39,029 nt of DNA, taken from NCBI GenBank assembly GCA_029747585.1, contig JAPEVF010000424.1, positions 1-39,029 of the forward strand. Direction: 5' to 3'. The translations under genes and the position numbers were made by a program. The notes under the pieces were generated by a model. It did not search any database. It saw nothing but the letters and a program-made list of their open reading frames with translations, and was not told where the DNA came from. Positions 11,089 through 20,637 of the stretch are shown in pieces. The DNA is from Pleurotus djamor (lineage: Eukaryota > Basidiomycota > Agaricomycetes > Agaricales > Pleurotaceae). The stretch's first letter is position 1. The number at the start of each line of letters is the position of its first letter.

Positions 11089-12758
11089 ATGCAGCATTGG
11101 ACGACATCGTATGACCCGAACTTGCAGCAGGAGGCTCAGTACCATGAACTCCGCCCAACTTGGGATCCAGTGGCAGAGATGAATTCCCAGACGGGAGACC
11201 CGAATTCCGACATCAATTCTGCACCGTGGCCTCGACGAACCCCAAAGGTATTTTTTCATTTTTTCCTTCCCAATTTCCACCTTCGCTGACGACTCGTCAG
11301 GCTTGTGCTAGTTGTCGGTGAGCGCACAGTCTCTGCGATTGTTGAAGGCAATGTGGCTGAGGGACCCCGACAACAGACGAGACAAAATTCGATGCGACGG
11401 CGCTAGGTAAGAGAGGTTCAAGCCCTTCGATCAAATTTTCGAATGACGATCCATTTTTCACTTCCCCAGACCTTGTGGTAACTGTTCGAAGAGAGGGTAC
11501 TCTTCGGAGCAGTGCATCGACGGTTGTGAAAACTGCCGTCGAGCTCGCGTTCGATGCGAAGATGGCAAACCCTGTCGAAGATGCATGCATTTACAACTAG
11601 AATGCGTCGAAGAGTTCCTTATAGCTCCCGCCGGTCAAGAAACGGCTTCTTCGAGTTCGAGCCGTCCTGTACCTTCCCAAAGACCTGGAGGAAGCGATCG
11701 AGCAAAACTTGCCTGTCAGAACTGCCGCCGAGACAATAAGAAGGTATTTGTTACTTCCTGGTATGAGCTTCCAATTATGCCTAGATTCACATTCCGCCTT
11801 TCGGGTTTGCCATCATTTAGTGCGATGATCAGCGTCCTTGCTCTCGATGTGTTGCACGCTCCGAAGAATGTGTGCATGTTGCCCGAGGCCCGAAGCTAGT
11901 CAAGCTGCGGTGCGAAGGCTGCAGGCAAGATAACAAGCGTTGTGAAGATGCTCGGCCTTGCGCGCAGTGCGTGGAAATAGGGAGGGAATGCATCAGTGTT
12001 CCCCGCAAAGGTCGAGGTCATGGAACGCGTGTCAAAGCGGTATGTCATCTCTGTGTCTACGCCTTGCGGAAATGTTTTCTCAACGAGAGCCCCGCAGGCC
12101 TGCATGAGTTGTCGGTAATCGCGGCTACCTACCCTGTTCGCTGCATCATCGCTCACATACACTTGAAATAGACGTGACAAAATACGATGTGATGGAAGCC
12201 GGTATGAATCCACGTTCCTTCCTCGGGGGCAATCGCTCATCCTTGTCTTACTCATAGCCCATGCGGGTCATGTGCTCGGAAAGGCTATGAATGCGTAGAT
12301 CGCCCTTGCAGAGATTGTCTCCGAAATGGAAAGGGTGAAGTATGTACCCATCGTAGAACTCAGGACATCTCGGTTTCCGATACTGGAGGTAGGTATTTCT
12401 GTTATCCCTCCCATCTCTCCTCGCCACTGACTGGGTTCGTGATTCAGATGAAACAACAGACACGTCACAATTTGTCTCCGATGCTTCGCCGTCCATCTCA
12501 CCCATCGACGCACAGCAGCCGAATCCGTTCAATCATCCACAGATGGTTCCCCAGCAAATGTCATACTATCCTCCGATGGGAAACATGCAGTCTTTCTATT
12601 ATCCTCCTGCCCCGATAAGCTCGCCCATGGAGCTGTACAGCCATGATCCACATGCGGGATACATGGCTTACCCTGTGGTACATCATTCTCAGGCTGACGA
12701 TTCGATGATGCCACCCCAAGGTGCGCCGTCTGGCTCTCAGCGTCCAACGGATGGCTGA
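11089..12758 (+). CDS. Tandem Zn2Cys6-cluster protein (five and a half C6 modules)
   Basis: Nine exons: 11089-11247, 11301-11317, 11377-11406, 11470-11743, 11821-12039, 12098-12114, 12172-12201, 12258-12388, 12448-12758; 395 aa. Seen: five complete fungal-type binuclear zinc modules (C-x2-C-x6-C-x5-C-x2-C-x6/9-C) at residues 55-84, 88-114, 151-177, 191-217 and 235-261, and a C-terminal half (C-x2-C-x8-C) at 266-278. Typical segments are ACASCRRDKIRCDGARPC and CRQDNKRCEDARPC. The N-terminal 53 residues are polar; the last 100 are rich in Pro, Tyr, Met and Gln, like an activation or low-complexity region. No fungal-specific middle homology domain is present. Usual Zn2Cys6 regulators carry one module, so this is probably a nuclear DNA- or RNA-binding protein that contacts repeated sites (inference). 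Modules 1 and 5 share intron positions, pointing to internal duplication. Confidence 0.85.
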
Positions 12759-13278
12759 ACACTCACGACTCTGTAGATAACGTACGTACGCTCGTGATGA
12801 ACTATGCGAAATCGTTTCTGAATGTGCCAACCATCCCCTCGTAGGCTTTCATTGCATCAATGCTCTGCATTTAGATCCAAAAGATACCGATCCAGACCCG
12901 TCTATGACGGTGCTGGTGTTTCTCAGTTGCTTAGATGATTTAGTGTTATCCATACTATCCAGATATCCCTTGTTCTTGCTTACTTTGACTTGAACTAACT
13001 TAATACCTGCTATGCGTCGACGGCTTTGCGATGAAAACCGAGTTTTTAGCCGTAATGTACATTTAGGGGCTAGGAGACTCTGACCCTAAGCCGTTGTTTG
13101 GCCACTCTGTTTGGCCTCAAGGGCATTGTCTTTTTGATCGGTATCTCATTTGGTCCCGCTTTTGTCATTCAGCTTTATTAGCCAGTTTTTCCTTTCACTA
13201 CCATCTCATCATCGACGCTCAACATTCTACTCCACATTCGTTTCGAATTTTCTTGATATCACCCCCACAGCGGCCGCC
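12759..13278. other. Intergenic: 3' flank and promoter
   Basis: Holds the 3' flank of the zinc-array gene and the promoter of the next plus-strand gene. The last 60 bp before the ATG at 13279 are rich in C and T. No further gene is seen. Confidence 0.5.
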
Positions 13279-14319
13279 ATGACCCCGTCACCCGAAAGGT
13301 AACGAGTTCACCGAAAGATTGACTTTGAGTTTGCCTCATGTCGATGCTTTATAGACCTTTGGTCAAGATTACATATGCCGGCAAGTCTAAGGTTGGCCTC
13401 GTTTTTGTGCAGGCTTGGAACGTGTACTGAGTGGCTTGTAGCGACAAAGACCGTTTGCGTATGACTCAGAGTGCGTGGTGCTAGACCGCGTGTTGCTCGT
13501 GTGTCTGTTAACCTGTCATGTTATCCAGTACGCGGTCCAATTCCGATAGCGACAAGTCAGTGATGAAGGCTGCTGCTTCGCTCGACGCGAAGTCTATGTC
13601 TGCTGCTGAGAAGCCTCTGTCCTCCTCGTCGTCGGTGCGTACTTACCTTTCATGATTCATTGATCCCCCGGCCCATTAACGCATTCCCATCAGGCAAACT
13701 CGGACCAGTCAACCTCAAAGAGCCACCCCAGGTGTGTATGACCTTTTTAGACTTCATTCCGACGTTGAACGAAGCTTCTGTCAAGTCCCCCAACGTCCCC
13801 CAAGTCGAAACAAGCTATGCCACACACCAAAGACTCCCCAAGTGCCGCCATGCCACCTCCAGACCAACTCATGAAAGCCCCCCATTCCCGAACGAAATCC
13901 ATTTCCTCTCTCAACCAACTATCGCGCTCTCAGAAACTCGCACCGCGCGCATCCCTGAACAATGACCTACCGTCGGCATCTGCAAAGATCGCGAAGAAGT
14001 CGCCCGTGTCCAAGTACGTGTTCTGCCCATCTAAATCCCTATTTTATCACGTAATAATGAGCGAGCATTTTTGTCCTTTCATTCTCCCAGTTGCAAATCT
14101 CCCGAAGCCGATTCTGAATCAGTCGCCGAATCTTCGAATACGGCACCGAAAATCAGACGGTCTGAAGCCGAGCGGATTGCCTACTTCCGCAAACAGACGT
14201 ATTGTGGGGAACTTGACGATCGTTCTGCGCAGTGCACGAAGTGCGATAAGGTCGTGCGGTTAGGCAATAAGCAAACCTACGCTNTNNNGCCNTNNGAGNA
14301 GTCNTTGCGCTTGANGTGA
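13279..14319 (+). CDS. Ser-rich protein with C-terminal CxxC domain, 3' end corrupted
   Basis: Function unknown. Seven exons in continuous phase: 13279-13298, 13355-13391, 13442-13470, 13529-13634, 13694-13731, 13786-14013, 14091-14319; 228 aa. The first 160 residues are basic, Ser- and Lys-rich and probably disordered, which fits a nuclear or chromatin-associated protein (inference). The C-terminal part, RRSEAERIAYFRKQTYCGEL through CTKCDKVVRLGNKQTYA, resembles a small domain I have seen in basidiomycete proteins; in those it continues with a Pro-Trp-x-x-His...Cys segment that could complete a metal site. Here ten ambiguous bases (14284-14315) fall exactly on that segment and the frame stops at 14317, so the true end is uncertain. 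The intron with donor GTTGGC (13392-13441) is non-standard. Start chosen from the GCCGCC context before the ATG. Confidence 0.6.
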
Positions 14320-14649
14320 TTCGATTCCTTTGAAAAAGTGGGGGGGACCATGGCGGTGAGGAGGAAGAGGTCATTGCCTGACAAATCCACAAGATTTCCA
14401 AGCAAGCCTTGGTTGCTTAGGGGGACATGCGGAAGTCCGAACGTAACAGTCGCGATCGGTAACAGCACGTGGCGCTCAATAACATTCGCATTGGTGCCTG
14501 ATCTGTCACGGCTCTGAAAACAGTCCGAAGCCAAGACAAGCAGAAATTTGAAATTCACGACGAAAGCCCCTATGTCACTACAGGAAATATACAAAAAAAA
14601 CTAGCACTCATTTCTTCGATTTCTAATGCATGTTAGATGACTGACCCAT
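14320..14649. other. Intergenic 330 bp
   Basis: Follows the N-rich patch. No gene seen; it should contain the 3' end of the preceding gene, possibly lost in assembly, and the 3' flank of the nickel transporter. Confidence 0.4.
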
Positions 14650-16779
14650 TCACAATGCTATCCTCCTCTTCTTGAACGCATACCTTCCGCCGTACCATAA
14701 GCACACCACCAAAATGAACGCACCTACGATGGCCGCTCCGATATATCCGCTTTGTTCGTTCGCCTAAAATATTATCAATGAGTTGACGAGAAGAGCGGTA
14801 AACATATAGCTCGGTGCTTACATTGGCCCAACCTCTCCACCAACGACCAGCAAGTCCTCCTCCATGGCCATCGTCGGCCTCCGCGGCTTCGCGACAAGCC
14901 GCACAATTCTCGCCAATGAGGCCCATAATAGTAATGAGCGAGATGCTGATGGTAAAGCATAAATTAAAATGATGAGATCACTCGGATAGAGGACGGCACC
15001 TGAAGGCAACGATGATGCTCATCAATGTGAGGACGATACTGAGTCCAGACATCATGTTCCTCTTCAGAACCAAGGCTCGAGGATCAGGTGAGTTCGAGGG
15101 GAGCTGCGAAGCTCCTGTAGGCGAAGCTTGTCGAGGATCATCGTGCGGCGTCCCAACGTGAGGGGACTTGATCCCTTTGTAATTATCATCCCTGTCGGCA
15201 TCGCCCGTGTTCACGAACTGAGGTAAGGTATCCTCAGCTAGTTCACTACTTCCAACAACGGTCTCGTCTGTACTTTGTCCTTTCTTATCAAGGATGGCCC
15301 AACCTCGTTCAGGAAAGCCCGAATAAGAGTAGAGCATGAGGATGGAGTCAGCCGAATCAACTAGGGTCATCCCGGCCGTGAACAGGAGCTATGAACGCAT
15401 GGATTGGGTAATTTGTTTGGGAAAGGAAGAAAGAGCCCTACGGGGAGTATGACAATATATGAATGTGGAATGGGTTTCCCGTCAGAGCCATTCTTGGCGA
15501 TAGCAGATACTGCAAGTAGGGCGATGGAGGATGCCGTATCAAACCCTAAGATATTATGACTGTCAATTGGAAGGTCAGCAGTAACCTGAAGGAACGCCGC
15601 ACCTAGTCCAAACAACACACCCACGGGATACATCTAAAGAAAGGCCATGAGGTGAAGCAGTGAACAAGGGAATCACCAAGAACACGTAGTACCTTCCATG
15701 GACGATCTACGAACGTAATAATGGGGCCTATGATCCTTAGCACGAGGGTCTGGTTGTGCTTGGGGTCATCGTCTAATTCCGATGCCTCAGGGGGCAATTG
15801 GCCTTGTGCTATGAGTTGCTCGCGTTCTTTAACCTAAAGAAAATCTATGGCATGAGTGTCTCCACCATGAATTAAGTCAGTTGATCGTACTCTACGCCTG
15901 TGCTGGATGATGCGCCAAAGGATAATCGAGTTCGCGAGACCCACGATAAATAAGAACGATCCGCTGACTGCCGCTCCTAGAATATAAACGTTGCAGTTGA
16001 TTGGACAGCCGCATATGCAGGTACGACGCACCTATAATACCGCCGACCGAGCCGACACCATCAAGCCTGTTTGAGATGTCGGTAGATATGGCTATCGCAA
16101 CAATCTGTTATCAAGACAATCAATGCCTAGATGCAGATGTTTCCGAGATGAAAACATACGACAACGACAACGATGGTGCTATGTCCGAGAGAAAAGAAGA
16201 GACCGCAGGTCACGGGTAGCTGACCCATACTAATTAGCCCTCTTGTAGCATTGTCAATAGCGCTAGCGAAAAGATTAGACCGAAATCTCATTATTTTGGG
16301 GTTCTGGCGCACCTTATGTGATCAGCGTCGAGTGCTATAACATGGTTTAGATGAGCGAACGGGCGAATCACGGAAAAGAGATATACGAACCATGACGCAG
16401 GCCCAGGGTCTACAACGACGCAAGGGGGGTATTTGTGAGTAGATCCAAACGGTGAGATATTTACCACACTTACCCATGCGAGCAGCGCGAGACTGAGAAT
16501 AGGTTGTGTGGCTTTATCGCGTCCAAAGAGCAGAGCAGCCACTATCCAGAAAGCAGCATTAACAAGGATTTCTGAAGCAATGAGCAACGCCGATCTCCCA
16601 AAAAGAGTGAGTCTGAACGCCTTCATCACGGACGCGGGAGCAAAATGCGATCTTGGACCCCTGAAGCCCTTCTCTTTGCTGGCGGAGTTTAACTTCTTTC
16701 CCCACGAGCTACTTACTTCCGGCCATGACTGTTGCGGCCGTTGTGCTGGATGAGTAAGTCGCACCTCGTCGTCCTTCAT
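14650..16779 (-). CDS. NiCoT-family nickel/cobalt transporter
   Basis: High-affinity Ni2+/Co2+ permease (HoxN/NixA/Nic1 family, TC 2.A.52); in fungi it supplies nickel to urease. Twelve exons, minus strand: 16779-16474, 16409-16391, 16334-16313, 16262-16160, 16104-16032, 15976-15891, 15833-15693, 15633-15603, 15545-15442, 15388-15000, 14945-14822, 14763-14650; 503 aa. The family signature RHALDADHI is assembled across two microexons (19 and 22 nt). Other hallmarks: GLFFSLGHSTIVVVV, GFDTASSIALLAVSA and LFTAGMTLVDSADSILMLYSY. Hydrophobic segments fit about eight helices, with a long hydrophilic loop of about 85 residues in exon 10 before the last two helices, and a basic C-terminal tail. A second in-frame ATG at 16626 (MKAFRLTLFGRSALL) gives 452 aa and avoids overlap with the divergent wax-synthase-like gene; either start is possible. 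An epimembrane location, vacuole or plasma membrane, cannot be told. Confidence 0.93.
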
Positions 16780-18382
16780 CCAAAGTTTACCAACTTCTTC
16801 AGAACATCTGCGGGACTAGCTCAAGCCTTTCGTGCTCTGATCCCGAAACCAAATGACCGTGTCCCTGTTTCTCTGTCGACTCTGCTCCATGCAGCCGGAG
16901 CGTCGATACCACTGCTTTTCCTTGCTTATCTTGCCCGGCGGCCAGATACATATATTCCTCGGCTACTGATCCTCCCCACTGCTATAATTGCCATAATTAA
17001 AGTTGCATTTGGCTTCGTCTGGTTGACCCCAGCGTTGAACGTTTACAATTGGGGACAATGTACGTCATAGCCATGCTTTGCTTGTTCCAAGCTCAACTCG
17101 ACGTGTGCATCAGGCCTCCTGGCCGAGGTTCTGGTCGGGAAAGCCTTAGAGTTTGCTTTTACAAAAGAGGGCATGTTGAAGAAGGGAGAAATTGAGCCTG
17201 GACAACTTGACGACGCGCGGCGGCTGAATGACCCCAAGGAGACTAAAGGAGCATTCCCCTCTTGGTTTTCCGATGCAGTTAGCGTCATTCACACAACCAG
17301 AGGACTATCATACAAATTCTCACAAGACGCCTACGTTCCTAAACACACTCGACCCCTACAACGACAACCCTTCCTCATGGCCACTCTGCGCTCATTTCTG
17401 TTTAACTTTCTTGCGCTTGACCTCTTTGAGTCTATCCTCAAGCTCTTCCCTGGCGTGGGTTTGCCATCAGGTGGATCCATGTTCTACCCTTCGCTCCCAT
17501 ACGTCACCAGATACATCGTGTCTACTATCATTCACATCCTCACAGGATCATCCCTGCTTGTCGGCTTCGGAATGGTATACGATTTGGTTACCTTCTTAGC
17601 TGTCGCGATCTTTGATGACTCACCTCTTAATTGGCCACCCGTCATCGACAACCCCTGGATATCCCAATCAATGCACGAATTCTGGGGGCGAAGATGGCAC
17701 CAGCTCCTTCGGCAAACTTTCCTCATTTATGGAGGATATCCATTGGGTTCAATATTTCGTCGTCTCCGTCTACCGCCAGACTTTGGTATGTTAATCGGAA
17801 CCTTCTTAGCATCAGGGCTTTTCCATGAATGCTCTATCTATGCGATGAACAAGGGGTTTGATTCGGCACCTGTGATGTATTTCATGGCTCAGGTCCCCGT
17901 GATGATCATTGAGCGTTTGTGGCGTAGACTCACGGGTAGGCGAGTTGGTGGTCCCGTTGGACGTTTGTGGGTGTACTGCAACCTTTTCTTCGGAGCCCAA
18001 CTAATGGGTGAGGCGAATTTTACATCCCTTTGAATTTTGTGGCTAATTGGACGGTTTCTTCCTTTGTCCAGTTGATTCCTGGCATCGAAGAGGGTTAGGT
18101 GGCGGCATGGTAAACCTTTGTCCCGTCTTGTTCGCCCTCAACTCAATGACGGTCATAGGTCATTCCCCCATTTTTAAGCCCAACGCGTCTCTTTCTCGTC
18201 CCTCTCATCCAGAGGTCTTTGCATTCTTGATTGTATCCGTAGCTACTTGTATCCGACTTTACGTATCTATATACACTAATCACTTAATAGCTAGTCTTGC
18301 ACACGTCCCAGCGTTCTGTATCCCCATTGCATTCCCGGTTTTGATAAACACTGCATGTAGTGCGAACTGTGAGGTTGCATAA
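16750..18382 (+). CDS. MBOAT wax-synthase-like acyltransferase
   Basis: Membrane-bound O-acyltransferase of the wax synthase domain type (PF13813-like), widespread in basidiomycetes and often found near secondary-metabolite genes; acyl acceptor unknown. Exons 16750-17059, 17114-18007, 18072-18382; 504 aa as read. Seen: hydrophobic helices from about residue 40, the conserved HEFWGRRWHQLLRQ and the FLASGLFHE histidine motif expected for the active site, and PVMYFMAQVPVMIIERLW helix. An in-frame ATG at 16732 is an alternative start. The 3' end is doubtful: after GLGGGM the frame runs on for about 90 unfamiliar residues. One base shift in the AAA at 18112-18114 would instead give a short tail with a V-P-S-C-S-P-S-T stretch ending at 18149, closer to what I expect for the family. 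An optional 69-nt intron from 18110 also keeps frame. Confidence 0.85.
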
Positions 18383-18442
18383 TCCAGTACCTTGATAACA
18401 AAAAGATACGAGTGTTCACACTCGCCGGCGGATCGACATGTC

Positions 18443-19949
18443 TTATACGCCGGTGCCTACAACACCCTGGGGACCGAATAGGAACCTCACTGTCCCTTCG
18501 TTACGACCTAGCTGCATCGCTTCATCTCCCACACTTGAGTCAGAGAGACCCAAGGGTTGGCGCACTCGCGGTGGATGCTCCTGTTCCCGCATATGGATTT
18601 TGAGCCGTATAAGTTGGTCAGATTTGTATGGGGCTGGCATAACACGTAATTACCATGCGATGTCAAGCAAAAAACTGAGAAAAAGACGCACTCTGCACTG
18701 ACATGATTTGTTGATCTTGCTTAGAACGGGATGCCAAGTGCGGAGATGGAGATGATGGAGTGCTAGGCGACGTATTGGCTGACGAATTCTGGGCGCCATA
18801 GATGAGCAAGTCCAAAATGATATGAGCAAGCTCTACAAGATAACCTTAGCAATAGCAGCTGCAGACGAAGGCTATACCAACCTTCGAGGTCTTCAATCTG
18901 GGCGTGATACTTGACTTGCCAGTCGCCCCCCTTGTGCAACGCTTCCGCAAAGGTGGCGGCCGAACGGATATCATCTGTGCGCGATGCTTCCGGTTGCTCA
19001 AACGAGGTGAGCAGGGCTGCAACATAGAGGCTGCCTAGCGCGACAACGTGTGGAGGGTATTGGAGCGGAACAAAAGTCCGGTGGCTAAACACAAGTAAGG
19101 GACGATTGCGGGAATCAACACATTGCAAACACACCAATCGATCGCGATACGCCACGCAAATTTCGTAAGCTGTTTTGACGCTGCAACGGTGTCAACGGTG
19201 CATTAGGTTGGATTGTTAGAGGGTACCTCCAAGGGCCTTCCCAAGCTTGATGACGTAGGGGAATGCCATCCTCGAAGTGAAGTTGAAACATATCGTTTCA
19301 AGGATCAAGCGTTCAATTGCGAGGAGACGTTGCCTATCGCCCTCGACCACCTTATAATAAGGATAAGGGCCTCGAAATGAGCACAATATAGCGGGTAGAA
19401 CGAACTTGCTGGTCCATGCTATCGATGTCTACCTCGCCACCAGGGGTTTTGGATCTTGGTAGGTGGTGCAAGCGAAGAGCATATGACACGGCCAGGAGTT
19501 CCCGGGGTTTCTTCAAGGTATCATGCATCTTTCCAGACACATAGACGGAAGCAAGCGCAACATCCTGGATGGGAAAAGAAAGGTAAATTTACACCGAAAC
19601 AATGGTTGAGACAGGATCCATGTCTCGCCTGGTACTGGAAATCCTTCAGAGGAAAGAACAGATGAAACCTATGGTACAGGCACTGTGCGGTCGCGATAGT
19701 TCGCCTTGGGCTAAAAGAAAGGGTCCAGTTCATTTCGTTTCATTCGCGCCTGACTAAATTGGGTCATACATACAAACCAATCCGACCAGAAAGGGCTTCA
19801 ATGAAGGCACATGCACTTTGCCTCGTTCTGTCTTCATTGGCGACGGAGAGCTTTCCTCGCTGTCTGGATGAGAGATATTCTACTTCGATTGGTGTGAAGT
19901 ACGGATGGTGATATTTGGAGGAAGCTTGCGGCTCAGGTGGAATTGACAT
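18443..19949 (-). CDS. CTK2: CTD kinase I cyclin subunit (Ctk2-like)
   Basis: Cyclin partner of the Ctk1 kinase, which phosphorylates the RNA polymerase II C-terminal repeats; nuclear, transcription elongation. Eight exons, minus strand: 19949-19774, 19710-19629, 19564-19406, 19350-19227, 19180-19135, 19084-18882, 18832-18692, 18633-18443; 373 aa. Seen: the N-terminal HPYFTPIEVEYLSSRQRGKL, first cyclin repeat RRTIATAQCLYHRFHLFFPL and DVALASVYVSGKMHDTLKKP, the REL region, and second repeat FAWRIAID...PPHVVALGSLYVAALL, all characteristic of fungal Ctk2/Lsc1-type cyclins. The C-terminus is Ser/Pro-rich then charged. ATG at 19949 (MSIPPEP) is the first in frame. Intron 2 begins GCGAGA (GC-AG type), because DFQYQ must join DVALA. 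It is divergent from the terpene synthase over a 688-bp spacer. Confidence 0.9.
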
Positions 19950-20637
19950 GGTTGTTGATGAAGGAGAGGCTTGATGGGCGCTTAGAGCTGCACGGAAAGC
20001 GCGTCTTGCGGCCACGTGCCGATCGCTCTTTAAACTCCAACTACGTTTACGGCTTTACTGCCTCCACGATCAAGATCTCGGACACCGCGAGGTTTGCCTC
20101 TTGAGTCCCTTCCTTTGTATTCTCCCTGAAATCTATACAGGAGCAGAAAGAAACGCGTCTATTTCTCCGCAATTAATTCCTCATTTCTTGCGCCGTTAGT
20201 TCGAAGCCTGAGGGAAAGCTCGGTGATCAATATGTATTATCGTTTTCATTTTCTCGACAAACAACACGGCCAATTCTATCTAAATTCTAGCGCTAAACAC
20301 TCAGGCATCCCCGGTTTGTCTTACCCCATGTAACGACCATGCTCTAGTCTAGAGCCACGGCTCAGCTTTTCGCCTACTTTACGAACCTGAACCCACAAAC
20401 CCTTCATGAGTAAGTATGCGGATTGATAACTGGGCTCGCACCGACTCGTCAGAGTTTCTGTATGGCCCTCCTTCCCGAGGATTAATTCTCTGACGCCCCC
20501 CTCTCGTGATCGCGAATCAAGATTCGCTACCTTTTGGCCTCCAACTCATGTCTCTAAACCTAGGAAAATTTAAACAGCTTGGAAGTGTATGAACGTAAGT
20601 TGCATCCCGATAGCCCACTTTTCTGCCCCGTTCTGAC
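19950..20637. other. Divergent intergenic region CTK2 / terpene synthase
   Basis: 688 bp between two divergent start codons, so it should carry both promoters. No convincing TATA box at normal distance and no coding signal found. Confidence 0.5.

Noticed and set aside
16690..16730. A 38-nt GT-AG segment in exon 1 of the nickel transporter
   Set aside because: Too short for an intron in this genome and its removal breaks the frame.
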